Below, in pieces: positions 1-15,897 of a stretch of 64,000 nt of DNA. Origin of the DNA: Nissolia schottii (taxonomy: Eukaryota; Streptophyta; Magnoliopsida; Fabales; Fabaceae); contig QANU01027962.1 of the NCBI GenBank assembly GCA_003254905.1, positions 1-64,000 of the forward strand, given 5' to 3'. The stretch's first letter is position 1. Every line of letters begins with the position of its first letter. The translations under genes were made by a program, and so were the position numbers. Under the pieces are notes generated by a model that did not search any database, was not told where the DNA came from, and was given only the letters and a program-made list of their open reading frames with translations.

Positions 1-5
1 AGGTT

Positions 6-149
6 TGAAATCGCCGGGGCCCATGGCGATTTCAGAGTCTGAAATTGCCACCCTGGATGGCGATTTCAATTGCCATCCTGGGTGACGATTTCAGACCTAA
101 AAAAAATAAAAAATTCGGATGAGTGGCGATTTCAGACTCTGAAATTGCC
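6..149. repeat. Palindromic phrase repeat in CDPK intron
   Basis: The phrase GGCGATTTCA and its complement TGAAATYGCC recur through this stretch. Two copies (25-49 and 125-149) are joined head to head into a near-perfect 25-bp palindrome centred on AGAGTCT or AGACTCT, each followed by ACCCT. No coding sense is seen. It lies in the intron that precedes the first visible CDPK exon and is probably a remnant of an unidentified repeat. A related phrase is found at 44058-44235. Confidence 0.55.
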
Positions 150-1083
150 ACCCTAGATAAGTAAAAATACCTCGAAATTGTTCTAACCGGCCTGATTAGG
201 AATTTAGCTGTATTGGTTTTAGTTTTGTTGTGTGCGCACAAACTTAACACAAAGCAGGTTTTGTTGCCCATGCTTGTCATTGGTGGCCTAGTTTTTCCTC
301 AAAGTCTGGCCTGCAGAGTTGGGAGGACCTTAAATTTGCTTGACCGGGAAGTTTTCTTGAAGATTTTGGTTGGAGTTAACTTGTGCTAAGTAATTTAAGC
401 GAAAGATTCATGTCAATGTCCTTTTCTCTCCATGTGTATGCAATTGTGCATGTGGTTTATGGCATTTATGTCAGTATGCCTTTTTTGAGATCTCTTTGAT
501 ATCGAGTTTGGACCACACCATCCGTGGTTCATATTTATTGCAACTATGGACGTTGAAATTAATGTCCTCTGATATGAGCGAAGCTTTGATTATGCCCAAA
601 ATTGACCTTAGTATTTCCCAAAGTTCACTTAAAATATTGTGGTGTATAGAAGCTCCATTTGGGTTTTATCTTGTTTCTTGTTATCCTGTTAAAGCCTGTT
701 TTTTTTCCCTTTAAACTTGGTATAAGGCAATGCAAAGTTTGATAGGCAAAAAACCGTTCACATTTTCAATCCTAGCTCATTAGTCAGATAGAAGTGGAGA
801 GCTGACATGGTTGATCGGCTGAACAAGAATTTAGAATTTTTGTTTATTCTATAGAACCACACTTGTTGGGTTCTTAGATTTCATTAAATTCTGGAACTTT
901 CCATAGTGTGAAAATGCCAAAACTGAAAATTTATTTTACTGTTCAAAGTCTTAACCGTCAAATTTGAGAATTAAATTGATTTAAGAGCTCAATTGATGTC
1001 CAAGATCCTTATAGTAATTTGATTCTGCACTCGCTCTCTTTCTTCCTGTTGGAATGTGAACATAAATTTCTCCAATTAAATGA

Positions 1084-3877
<2,794 letters not shown>

Positions 3878-4632
3878 ACCACCATGTCACAAGTGTGAGT
3901 GTCCGTTATCCAAGACCCCTCTTGTGAAAAGGTGTATACAACTTCTGAGAAATACTTCCAAAGGTTTCCCATATAGGCATGTAAAGCTTCAGATTTTGGG
4001 TGTTTTGGCCTTTTGTATGTTCCACATGACTGGTAGTCAACTCTTTTATTTTTGGTCTCATTTTTCAGTGGCATTCTACTTCTTTTTGAACTTGAAATCC
4101 TCAGCGGATGTTGTTTATTGAGGATTGCTTGATACAAAGAGACTAGGTTTGGTTCGGTAAATTTGTTTTTTTTAGTAGATGCTTCCTTTTGTTTTTATGG
4201 TAATGAGAGTAGAAGCTTCTGCGTTTAAAACACATGCCAATTTGTTATTTGTTAAACAAAAAAATTTAGGATGCTTTTGCTAATTGAATTTTAAAATTAA
4301 GGGTTTTTTTAAAGGGTTTTCATGATGAATTTTTTAAAGTTAAATTATTCTCTTTAAAATTTGAAAGACTAATATACTCTTAGATATTTATGCTTATTAA
4401 TATTCTTTTTTATATACACGGTATTATAGTCATATTAGAATTTGAAGTTAGTATTACCAAATATAACTCATTTCGAGTAGAAAGGTGGTTTTCACGTGCT
4501 GAGTTTGTCTACTAATGCGAATGAATCGATTCATCATTTATGTTGAATTGATTCGGTTTGATGACGATTTTTGAATGAATGGATTAAGTTGTCAGGTAAA
4601 TTGATTCATTCTTTCAAATTTACATTTTTTCT
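3878..4632. other. CDPK 3'UTR and AT-rich spacer
   Basis: The first few hundred bases should be the 3'UTR; no poly(A) site can be fixed. The rest is AT-rich. At 4517-4610 there are three forms of a TGAATCGATTCA-like word, the first inside the perfect palindrome ATGAATCGATTCAT. This is likely the LTR side of the copia fragment to the right, but no LTR boundary could be found. Confidence 0.5.
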
Positions 4633-6033
4633 TTACTTTGGGATGAGAGTTTGGTCAATTATTCCAAGTTTACCCTTAATAAAGAATAAACTATCTTTGG
4701 GGAGAGCCTTTGTGAAGATATTAGGTAGTTGTCTTGTGGTGTTAACATATTTGATGGTGCAATCCCCCTTTTGAATGTGATCTCGTATGAAGTGGTGACA
4801 AATTTCTATATTTTTTGTCTTTGAAGGTTGAACAAGATTTTTTGTTAAGTTTATGACACTGGAGTTGTCGCACATTATCAATATTTTTTGAGCTTGACCC
4901 CATAGTCCATGAGTTGTTGCTTCATCCACAAGATTTGTGCACAACAACTCCCAACAGCTACAGACTCGGCCTCAACAATAGACAACGCTACACTCTTCTG
5001 TTTCTTTTTCCATGATCCCAATGAACTACCAAAATTTGAAAAGTTTTGCTCGTGCTCTCTGATTTAGTTTACAACCTGCAAAATAAGAATTAGAATATCT
5101 AACTAGATCACATGTCACACCTTTTGGGTATCACAATTCCATGTTTGTGGTTCCTACAAGGTACTTCATGATTCTCTTGACTGTTGTGAGATGTGATTCC
5201 TTTGGACACACTCGATATCGAGCGCACATTCAAACACTGAACATTATGTTTGACTTGCTGGTAGTCAAGTCAAGAAGTGAACCTATCATGCCTTGACACT
5301 TTGTGATATTTACTAATTTTCCATCTTCATCCTTGTCGAGGAGACATCCATATGCCTTGGGAGTATCCATAGGCTTGACTTTATCCATGTCAAATGTTTT
5401 GAGAAGTTTTTTGCAGTACTTAATGTGGGAGATGAAATTTTCTTCTTCATTTTGTTTGATGTGAAGACTTAGGAAGAAGTTGAGCTCTCCTATCATTGGC
5501 ATTTCGAATTCATCTTACATGTTGCTAGCAAATTCCTTGCAAAGAGATTCATTGGTAGCACTGAAAATAATGTCATTCACATAAATTTGAACAAGCAAGA
5601 TATTTTTATTTTTGCGCTTGATAAACAAGGTAGTATCTACTTTACCTCTAGTAAATCCCTTATCTAAAAGGAATTTACTTAGCCTTTTATACCATGCACA
5701 AGGTGCTTACTTGAGGTTGTACTAGACTTTCTTCAGCTTGAAAGCATGATCAGGGTGTTCATGATTTTCAAAGCCTGGAGGATGACCCACATAGACTTCC
5801 TCTTCAATGTATCCGTTGAGAAGTGCACTTTTCACATCCATTTGATATAATTTGAAGTCCATCATGCTTGCGAAAGCTAGAAATATTCTTATGGATTCTA
5901 GTCTAACTACAAGTGCATATGTCTCATCGTAGTCTATTCCCTCCCCTTGGGTGTAGCCCTTTGCCACTAGTCTAGCTTTGTTTCTCGTTACAACTTGACA
6001 TACTTCAAACGTCGCAATTCTACAACTTGACAC
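4633..6033 (-). mobile_element. Ty1/copia fragment (reverse transcriptase and RNase H), broken
   Basis: The minus strand holds pieces recognisable as copia reverse transcriptase (KARLVAKGYTQGEGIDYDET and LYQMDVKSALLNGYIEEEVY near 5750-6000), the later RT region (5230-5502) and RNase H with its C-terminal tail (4633-4947, including CDNSSVINL and the IFTKALPKD end). The wording is closest to the Sirevirus (SIRE) lineage, which is inference. Gag, protease and integrase are not seen next to it. It is an old fossil with several breaks. It is a different lineage from the copia element at 36026-42908. Confidence 0.85.
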
Positions 6034-8784
6034 ACATAAAACTTCTCAATTCTAATGTGCAATCAAATGATAATTTATAAAACTAAGTAATCCCCAAAAC
6101 ATAGCAAAGGGGTTAACCTAAGACATCTCACAAGAAACCAATTCAACCAATTAAAATAAACTAGGTGGGGGGAGTTATTCAATTGCAAATTAAGATATGA
6201 AATTTAACAATAATAAGAAGCAATACCATGCATACTGTAACACCCCTACTAACTGCCTATGCTGAAACACTCTAGCTAGCTAGTCTACGCTTAAGTTGCA
6301 AACTCGCTTACTAAGCTGTTATCTAGTTTGGTTGGGATAGTACTTAGTCCCACTTATGAGTTTAAAAATATAGTTATCCAAAATATGGACCAATTTTACC
6401 TTTTCTTCATACGTATCATAGTGTAAACTATGAGCCTTATTCACGTTAGAACATATATTGTGAGCGGTAACGTAGCATACTTAACTAATAGTAGCTAGAC
6501 ATATTCAACATTCATAGCAACAAGTGGTCCATACCATATATTCACAAGCAGTTACACAGGTAGTATCATAGTTATTACGTACAAGTACTTAACATAGTAG
6601 TACAAAGACATATAGCCTACTAACTAATAGTCTATTCTGCTGCGCGTCTTCCTCAGTACTGCTCCCCCCCGTGCTGTTCTTCCCCTTGCTCCATGTCAAA
6701 CCCTGGAGTCATGAATAAGTGGGGTGAGAACATTGCGCTCTCAGTGGGAAACCGTGGGATCTTGGGAACTTCTTATTCTCATTTATGATCCAAGTTGCTC
6801 AGGGGGTCTCTAAGTGTCACAGTTATACTATATCCCTACTAATTATTAATCCATACTAAGCCTGAGCAGCTTTATCTATATTACTAGATGACTGAGGGAA
6901 CCTAATATTTCCATTATCTATGTCATCTGATCTCTATTCTAACTCTTAGATCACATACTGTCACATACTTCATATAGCTACTAGTATCATCTTAAAATCC
7001 TCATTTTCTGAAAACCATTTTGATTATAAGCTTCAACTTGTATCCAATTATAATCCTACTCTATAAGGCTCGCCTTATAAGCATATTTGTTCTTGTCCCT
7101 TGTAGCTGTGGCCACATCACTACAACCATGCTTACAGCCCTCATCGTGGTGACCAGGCAGCGCTTAACCTGAATGGTCTTGACCATGCATGCTCTTGAGC
7201 ATGAATTGCCAACCACGACCAGGGTTACCACCCTTGGATGGCGTTGGGGTCAGACCTCGGACTCTACCGGGACTTAGACCTTCACTCTCTAGCCGAACCT
7301 CGGAACTGCTAGAAGTGGTCTCCTTCTTTCTTTTCTCATCATAACCATAATTCAATATCTCAAAGCATCAATTCATATGTGGTACATACAGTTCAATATC
7401 TCAAAGCATCAACACACATATGGTCATATATCATACTTTATTGCTCAATACAAACATCATTCAATATGGCACATATAACACATAAAGCATCATCAAGGTC
7501 ATAGCTTGAAACTACAGTGTATCAGTACTTTTCTCAACACGTCCATTTTCTGTCAAAATTTAGTTATTAGAAATCGGAAAGGTCCAAGACCTCATCGCAA
7601 GGTTTTTGATAGCTCTAAGATCAACGAAATGGCTGTTTTACCCTTTTTCTCCAAAATGATGCTTTTCACCCGTAAAACCTTTTTTTTTTTTGGAATTTTA
7701 GTTCTCAAAAACCAGATGGACTCAAGACTTTCCCTCAAGACTTTTGATAGTCCTAAACCCATATTTTCTGACAATCAATCCATTTTCTCAGTCCCAAAAC
7801 TCAAAAATTTTCATTTTGCCCTTGTGTGCCCGAAAACATCGTTTCTATCTATTTTGTTGAGAAATTCATCAGGGACTCCAAAAATCACAAAACTTGACAT
7901 CCCCACTCAATTTTTTGTGGAGATTTCAAAAATAACAATATTTTTTCTATATAAAATTCCTAGCATACAGTTCTTCCCAAAAACGTGATATATTCTTATT
8001 TCCAACTTAGGTTTTCCTAAATTCTAACGGAGTCACAGATAACAGCAGCAGTTTCCAGACAAATATCAATGACATATATAGAATCAAAGTCACATAAAAG
8101 GCATCCTAACAACATATATCATCTAACATAAAACCACATAGATAGTGGATAAGTTAGGTTACCCACTTGCACAGTTTCTGCTACTCGTTTAGCGAGTCTA
8201 CTCAGAATCCAAACTTGCTCGGTTGCTTCCAAGATTTTGCTCTATGATAGATCTATGAGAGAGAGATTTCTATAAGACTCAAGGAGAAATTGGTAAGGTT
8301 ACGGTTAGGGAAACTTGGCTAGGTTCTGTGAAGGAAAGTCTTTGGGTCCGTGTTCTGACAGAGTAACGATTGGTTGTGTGTAATTGGGCAGAGTTTTGGC
8401 AAGGTTCTCTTTTTTCCTCCAAAATTTCAGATCCAAGGGGGTATTTATAGGCCCTTGGCCGAATTTCACTTTTCCATTTTGTCCTTGGCTAAATTTCCCA
8501 TTTTACCCTTAGTAGGTGACTAAGCATGGTTAGTCACCATTGTGACACCATGTTATAATTATGGTTGAATGTGTTGACCACACTTGGGCCATTCTTGGCC
8601 GTGAAAATGGGTTTTTTCTTGGCCGAATTTGTGGCCAAGAATTTTAAGGCCAAATACTGATCAATTATGATCAGGTTTGGTCGTTACCAATTCTGGTATT
8701 TCGTGTACTATTATCCTAAAAATATCCCGATCTCGTCCTTGTCATCTACTAATTTTTCTAAGGAGGAATTTAGGTTAATATAAG

Positions 8785-10386
8785 TGATAAACGCCCAATT
8801 TGCACAAATTCGACATATCAAAATAGCGTTTATCTGTAAACTTTTCAATGAATTATCTGATGAATTCCACGATTTTGTTGTAGGTTTCTATTATATTTTG
8901 AAGATGGATGCAAGTAATTTAATTGAAGAATAATCCCATGAAGAAGGGAAGAAAAGGGCAGAATTGGAAAAGAGCTTAAAGAAGAATATTCTGGACACGG
9001 AGTCGCTCAGCGGGGAGGAAGATATCGCTCAGCGACAAGGAGCTAATCGCTCAGCGATGATACCCATATCGCTTAGCGATAGTACGTCGGCAAGCCACTT
9101 GCGTCGGCGCCATCATTAAGCCAGCTGGAGCCAACTGGAGCCAGCCAATCACAGCACGCCACGTCAGCACCGCCCTGCAAAAGCTGCCGAGCATTAAATG
9201 AAGACGCGTAAAAGTATAATCGCTCAGCGATTAGTGCGCCGCCGCCCAGCGATACACATTTAACCGCTCAGCGATAAAGTCCAAATCGCTGAGCGATGGA
9301 ACCAAATTTTGCCTATAAATAGAGGAGGCCGAGAGCATTCAAGGATCACCAACCACCTACTAACTCCTATTCCATTTCCGTCCACTTTTCATATTTTCTT
9401 AAGTTAGGGTTAGGTAGAAAGGTAGGGTTTAGAAGCTTTCTGTAGAGGAAGTGCTGTCGGATTGTGGTAAAAGTGTGGAAGCATTTCATCACTCTTCTCA
9501 GTCCACCATGGTTCTAAACACCTGTAAGTTTGTAAGTTTGTCCATAACTATGGATAGCTAACTCCTTTGTTGTTGGGATTGATGTGCTTTATTTCTTAAT
9601 GTATCCATTGTAACTTAAGCTTATGATCTTATGAAGTCTTATGATTTTAATGGTTGATCTCATGCTTAATGCTTGCTTTGTTTGGTGTTTTAATTCTTGC
9701 CTTGGGGTTTAGTTGTATGCACGAAAGTGATATTAATTAAATCGTAACGACTTGCATGCATGAACGAAAGTTATGCTAGTTGAGTTCTAATCGAGTCAAG
9801 AACAATAATGCTATGCTAAGCTTGATTCTGTGCTTAAACGTTGTGAACGAGAGTTACAATTGTTAAAGCTTGACCTAGATCAAATCATCTAGTTCTTAGT
9901 TGTCGAAACTGAAACCAAGGATTAGTCGTTTTAACATCCGGAATAATGCTGGCGTACCTTGTTAAACTCGTGTGCGAAAGTGACAGTTTAACCAGGGAAA
10001 CCTGTGATCTGTTCATGCACGAAAGTGATGAATAAGATAAGAACTGATGGCGATAAAATCGAAAGGCTCGTAAGTCATAAGTTAATGGATGCATTGAGAA
10101 ATTTTGTCACTAAGATCCCAACACCTTTCATTACCTGCCTAAAACTTAAGTTTATTACACTTCACTTTAGTAGCAATTTATTTCTTTAAAAACCTCTTTA
10201 ACAAATCAATCACTTCCTCTTGCTTAAAGTATCACTAGTCAAGGATAGTTATTTCAAACACAATCTCTGTGGATACGATAATACCCGAATTTACTGCAAT
10301 CGGATCCCGCAAGGATCTGAAAGCTTTAAAAAGGATATTTTAAATTAACGAGAGTACAAGACCACTGGTAAGAAAAGCTTTCATCA
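8785..10386 (+). mobile_element. Solo LTR, Athila-like gypsy family, TSD ATAAG
   Basis: This 1602-bp LTR begins TGATAAACGCCC and ends TTTCATCA. The 5-bp direct repeat ATAAG flanks it perfectly (8780-8784 and 10387-10391). It shares its start, internal blocks and end with the LTRs of the gag-bearing element at 18382-25015, but it ends at the first gctttcatca-type end and lacks the extra primer-site-like module those carry. It lies inside gypsy LTR A. Confidence 0.88.
9001..9300. repeat. Cluster of TCGCTCAGCGA words in an LTR
   Basis: About eight copies of an 11-base, nearly self-complementary word (TCGCTCAGCGA with small changes such as CGCTTAGCGA and CGCTGAGCGA) lie at irregular spacing in two groups near 9003-9080 and 9220-9297. 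Spacers are unrelated to each other, so this is not a simple tandem repeat. Confidence 0.8.
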
Positions 10387-10609
10387 ATAAGGTATTTGTA
10401 AACTTTTCTTTATAAGAGTACATTTTACAGACACCTTAGATATACCATTATACTTGATGACTAAAAGGATTTATTCTAGTGTCTGCAGAATTTTATGAAA
10501 CTGAGCAGAATTATTTCTACAGACATTTTTAACTCAAAAGCTCGTGTGAGAGCTTGTTCCCCCAATTTAATTCATGAAATCTTTACTAAGAGAAAAGCGG
10601 GATGCTACA

Positions 10610-10846
10610 TACACTATAGTCGTAAGCAATGCTCATAGGGTTGTTATCTGCTTTGGTTGGGTTACTTCTAGCCCCTACTTTTAGCTTTGCAAATATTTCT
10701 TACTTGAAAATATGGATCGTTTTGAAACATCATTCCTTTTCCTTCTAAATTATGAGCCATGCATGATCAAGAAAGCATATGTGTATATATAAGCACACGA
10801 TAGAGTCCAAACAGAATTAACCGACAATTGATACATGGCATAAAGG

Positions 10847-10891
<45 letters not shown>

Positions 10892-11478
10892 GATACAAGT
10901 ACATGGTCCAAAATACAAACACACAGTGGATTAATAATACATATTTCATTTAATGCACATAATCGTTAATGGCCTATCTAGATCATTTACCGGTTACATA
11001 TTACAAAACAAGAATCGCCTACACGCGTAGATAACACGTGTACTCTTTGTTGATCCTCGGGAGTCCCTTCTTGCTTAAAGACCTTCGGACGTCCTACGGC
11101 GTCTCGCCATTGTCTGTGTACTGGTCGTATTCTCCTGGAACCATATATGAGTCGAGTTGAGAACATTTCATCCTCAGTGGGAATCCTTAGCCCTAACTAT
11201 CGTTTCATTACTCAATTATGATCTAAGCCACTCAGGAGATCTCTAAGTGTTCATGCATACTAAATTCCCTACTGGTTATTATCATCTGTCCTAATCCTGA
11301 GTAGCTTTATCTAATTTTCCAGGTGATTGGGGATCTCTATTCTTCACATTACCTAGGGATTCGTGCTTATTACTTTATTCGCTTGAGTAATGTGATGTCA
11401 AATCACATACTCGTGTAATCTATAACTTCCATATAGGCCATCTCGAGAGTTCTCTCGAGAGTCCCCATACACACACAT
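10610..11478 (-). mobile_element. Gypsy LTR fragment B
   Basis: It abuts the end of LTR A directly. It starts within the motif ACTATAGTCGTAA, which lies about 20 bases inside the equivalent end of LTR G (37958), and it continues through the same blocks (gagaacattt..tcctcagtggga, gatctaagccactcaggag). It is cut off at 11478 where LTR C begins. It is a partial LTR in minus sense, and the element to which C belongs probably inserted into it. Confidence 0.65.
10855..10888. repeat. (GT)17 microsatellite
   Basis: An uninterrupted GT dinucleotide run inside gypsy LTR fragment B. Confidence 0.95.
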
Positions 11479-13721
11479 TGTAACATCCTAGCTAACTGCT
11501 TACACTTAAGTCGTACACATTGCTCACTAGGTTGTTAAGTACTTGGTGGGAATACTTATAGTCCTTTATTAATTTCATAAATACTTGGTTAGGAAAATAG
11601 GGACCATTTTCAAAAATTTTCTTCTCCTTGTTTATTGCATAAAATATGAGCCGCAAATGAACAGGGTATATAATACAAACAGTAGAGCCTTGGCTTACGA
11701 CTATTAATCAAGCATAGCACAATCAGATAGATAATCAAACGCACACTGTCCATAACGTACATTTACACGAATTCACATAAGTATTACAATAATTAATATA
11801 CACACGTCATGCCTGCCCAATTACATTATCCAACTACACACATAAGGGCTAACTGGAACATAGTTCCATTAGCCCATCCCAAAATTCCTCATGTCTTGTC
11901 CTTTCAGGTGCTGCTTCATATAACCGCCTTTCACTGCTCCTCCTACGGCTCGGCGTAATCCTCATTTGCCCCTAGAGTCATAAACGTGTGGGGGTGAGAA
12001 CATTTCATCCTCAGTGGGATACCTTTAGCGTAGGGACTTTCTCATTACCTCGGTTATGATCCAGGCCACTCAGGAGATCTCTAAGTGGTCATGCATACTA
12101 AATTCCTACTGATTATTATCATTCGTCTAAGACCTGAGTAGCTTTATCTATTTTACTAGGTGACTGAGGATCTCTAATCTTTGCGTTACCTAGGGATTTG
12201 TGCTTATTACTTTATTCGCTGGAGTACCGTAGTTGTTTGGTTATATACGCGCGTAGTTTATAACTTCCGTATAAACCGTCTCGAGAGTCCTCTTGACAGT
12301 ACTTACATGTTATACATACTTACATACATACATGAGTTCAAATCATTAACCGATCCATCTTGATGGACTGGCGAGGGGCTTGTCGGTTGGACGTGCTAAG
12401 AGAAGGGGATTCCCTCTTCATATAACTATGTTCATCTTTAAAGTATTCCAAGCCACTTGTGGCCGGTACCTTCATATAATCTTCACTTATCCCCTATGTT
12501 CACTTATGTGCTTGTCATAGTTAGGTGATCGTTCCTCTAGTTATCTAAGGTTGTCCTAACATTCTAATGACAACTCGTTCCTCATGATGCATCAATATAA
12601 ACATATAACATAGAATATAACAGCGATTGTGGCCTGAAACTATGGCGTATCAGTGCTTTTCCGAAACCGCCCACTTTCTGTCAAAATATAGTTCTCACAA
12701 ACCGGAATGGGTCGAAGACCTCACCCCCGAAGTTTTGGATAGCCCTAAGCTCATTCTTCATACTTATAAACCCAGATTTTGAACCCAAAACCTCAAAATT
12801 ACTGTTTTACCCTTTTTCCCAAAAATGCTATTTTTGACCCACAAAACCTGATTTTTATTGGAATTTTAGTTCTTAAAAACCTGAAGGGCTCAAGGCTTGG
12901 AGTTAAGGTTTTGATAGTTCTAAACCCAAATTTCATGAAAACCAACCCATTTTTCCAGTCCCTTTTTCAAAAATTCCCGTTTTGCCCTTGCTCACCCAAA
13001 ATGTTTGTTTTACTCGTTTTGCTTGAGAAATATGTGGGGGCTCCAAAAATCATAAAACTTAAACAACCCCACTAGATTTTTCATGTAGATTTCAAAAATG
13101 ATGTTAGTTTTTCATGATAAAAATTCCATCTCATAGTTCCTACCAAAACTTACTATTTTTTTATTTCAAATCTAGGTATACCTAAATCCTAACAGAGTCA
13201 CAAATAAACTCCAGAAGTTCTCAAGGAAAACAACAATACTATCAACAACATAAACATCACAACATTCACATGTTCTAACTCAAAGAACACACAAAATCAT
13301 CCATGTATCATAACCCTAACTTATATCACATAATACATGGTATTTTCCTATAATCACATAAACAAACATAAGAGCACCAAGCGGTGATTCAAGCCCATTT
13401 TACCCACTTCCTAAGAGTATTGGTTGGTGGTAAGGGTGATGAGAAAATGTTTACAAGAGTGAGTAGCTTTTCCTTGCTAGTTTCCGGCTACGGCAGCGTA
13501 ACGATAGAGTGTCCGAACATAACGAATTTAAGCAAGAGCTAAGAAATGAGAAAATGAAAGCCATGTGGTGGCTATTTATAGCCACAAGGCCGTGGCCTTG
13601 TTTCAGATTTTTGGCCAATTTTGGCCCCAAAAATAAATGAAAAAGAAAGGAAAATAAGATAGGATAAGCATGCTTAGGTGGCTAATGGTTATTATCTTTG
13701 ACCATTGACTTTTCTTTGGTT

Positions 13722-13757
<36 letters not shown>

Positions 13758-14170
13758 GCTGCCGTATGAGTGGCTGATGGCCATGGGCTTTGGTTCAAAT
13801 TTTCGGTAATGTTTGATCTTGTTTGGTCGTTAGCTACTCGTGTACTTCGTGTACGAGTATCCTAAAAATATCTCGATCACCCTATTGTGATCTACTGATT
13901 TTCATAAGATGGAATTTAAGTCAATTCAAGGTATTTGAAAAATTATTTTCATAAAAGTGTTCTTTACAGATCCCTTTGATGCAGAATTAAATTTCGGTGA
14001 CAGAAGGTAATTAGTTCGGTGTCTGCGAATTTTCGCGAAATCGCTAGCTATTACCTTTTCAAACGTTTTTGGCATAAGAAGTTATGTTTCTATATTTTTA
14101 TCTTAAACAAGGAGCTTGTATATATATTTATTTGACGAGATTTTCACTAAGAAAAAAGTGGGATGTTACA
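11479..14170 (-). mobile_element. Gypsy LTR C, 3' LTR of the element with pol at 28146-31567
   Basis: It runs 2692 bp from TGTAACATCC to GGGATGTTACA, read in minus sense. Immediately to its right, 14171-14210 continues in minus sense as ...TTTTGAGGGCGAAATTTTT...GGGTGGAA, the kind of end found just before the 3' LTR of Tekay/Del-type chromoviruses. The gypsy body continues after the Mutator-like insertion at 28137. That order makes C the 3' LTR of that element. A (TG)n run lies inside. Confidence 0.8.
13726..13755. repeat. (TG)n microsatellite
   Basis: About fifteen TG units inside gypsy LTR C. Confidence 0.93.
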
Positions 14171-15709
14171 TTCCACCCGCTTAGAAAAATTTCGCCCTCA
14201 AAATTTAAATGGGTTAATTAAGTTTTTAGTCCCTATAATTTGAAAAAGTTTGGTTTTAGTCCCTCTGTGTAAGTTTAAGTCCCTGAAAAATAGCAAAATT
14301 TGGTTTTAGTCCCTGTTAACGGTGGATTGGTAACGGTGCTGACGTGGCGCTTGACGTCGCTAACGCAGCTTGACACGTGGACACGCCACGTAGGCAGAGC
14401 AGACAGTTCGGATCCAACCGTTTGCCACGACCCGACCCGCCCCATTTTTAAAAATTAAAAAACCCTAAGAAACCAAAATCCCCAAATCGTCATCCCCCCT
14501 TGAGTGTAACAACCAGCCTTTTTTTTTTCCTTTAGTTAAAATGCTATTTAATGCCAGCTTAAGAATATAATAATAAGGAAAGGGTGAGAGAACAATAACA
14601 TGAATGTAAATATTAACTTTATTTTTGCAAGGTTAGTTAAAACTAATTCTTCAGCGATTTCGTGACGTCCGGTGACGTTCGGATCGAAATTTGGTATTAT
14701 TGGAATTTAATTGTGACTCAATAGGAGTCCGTAAAATATATTAATATGAAAATAAATTCAAGAATATGTCAAGTAAGATTTTAGGATTAATGAGGGGAAT
14801 TTTTAGAGCACAACGGTATGTCTGAAATATTTTTAGGACGTTCGGACATAAACAATTAATGAATGAACATGACCATAAATACACTAAGGGCAAAATTGGA
14901 AAACTAATTATGGCCAAGGACTTAGAGACCCACGGCCAGCCCCCAAAAACCGAAACCCACATCCAAGAACACTCCAAAGTTCATTTCTTCCTCCAAAGTT
15001 TCCTAAACCTAAGTTCTCCAAAATTCTCCATAGCTCCATCAAGATTCAATCCCCATCCTTTACACTTCCTCACCTTAAATTACTCTCAAATCACTCAAGG
15101 GAGCAAGCTAGCATCAAGGCTAGAAAGCCTCTTCAAGTGGAATCCAAGAATCTAAGGTTCCAAACCCTAAATTTCCATAACCTAGGTTTTGTGCTTTCTT
15201 GACCTAGGAGCTTCAAGCAAGCTTCAAGATCATCTTTCCATCACCATCATTCATTCCTAAGCATCTAAGGAAGGCTAGGAAGAGTTGTTGGTGAGTTTTC
15301 ATCATGTGATAAGAAATTGAGCTTCCATAACTCATGTTTGTGCTAATTAGGTTAAGTTGTTGTTTTAGGTCAAGAAACCTTCAAGTAAGCAAGCAAGGCT
15401 TGGTTTTCTTTTCTCCTAGCAACAACAAGTTCTTGAAGAAGTGGGTAACTCTAGTTCCTCACCTCCTTGATGGTGATTGATGGTTATGTGTTTAGTTCCA
15501 TGTTTGATGATTATTTGAGAATATGTACATATAAGCTAGAAATAATGTTAAGGCGTAGGAAGATGATTCTGAAGGGTCTTGTGACCTGGACTAGATAGGA
15601 TTATTATGCTTGAATCATGTAGGGAACTCAAGTAGGTGCCATGGGAAGCTATGGAGAAAAGATGGAAGAATAAGGAGATTCGGTTTTGCAATCTCGCCCA
15701 GGGACGCTG

Positions 15710-15897
15710 AGCGATCCTCAGGCACCGCTGAGCGGTACCAGGCTTAGGTGGAAAGTTAAAAAGATATTTTTAAAGTAAGGCGGTGGAAGTCGGCGGAAGA
15801 AAATTCAAGAAAGATGAGGCCGCTGAGCGGTGGAGTGAATACCGCTGAGCGGTGAAGATAGTACCGCTGAGCGAGCACAGGATCTGCTGAGCGGCTT
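15710..15897. repeat. Cluster of CCGCTGAGCGG words in LTR D
   Basis: About six copies of an 11-base word (ACCGCTGAGCGGT and close forms) lie at irregular spacing near 15711, 15724, 15820, 15840, 15862 and 15883. Each is self-complementary apart from the central base. The core is the same as in the Athila-like LTR at 9001-9300, although the host LTRs are unrelated. Confidence 0.8.

Larger units (their letters stand above)
6236..10609 (-). mobile_element. Long Ty3/gypsy LTR, copy A (holds a nested LTR)
   Basis: The sequence runs from TGTAACACCCC to GGGATGCTACA, so the element sense is the minus strand. It aligns by eye with copy C over most of its length, sharing the blocks near the gagaacatt..ctcagtggga and ctcaggagatctctaagtg phrases. 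It is split by a 1602-bp Athila-like solo LTR (8785-10386). Without that insertion and one target copy it is about 2.77 kb. No target duplication is visible at its own ends. Open frames at 7506-7988 and elsewhere within it have no recognisable product. Confidence 0.75.

Noticed and set aside
7506-7988. 160-residue open frame, with a shorter counterpart at 12779-13075
   Set aside because: Both lie at the same place in LTRs A and C but do not keep one frame or length, so this is shared LTR sequence and not a gene.
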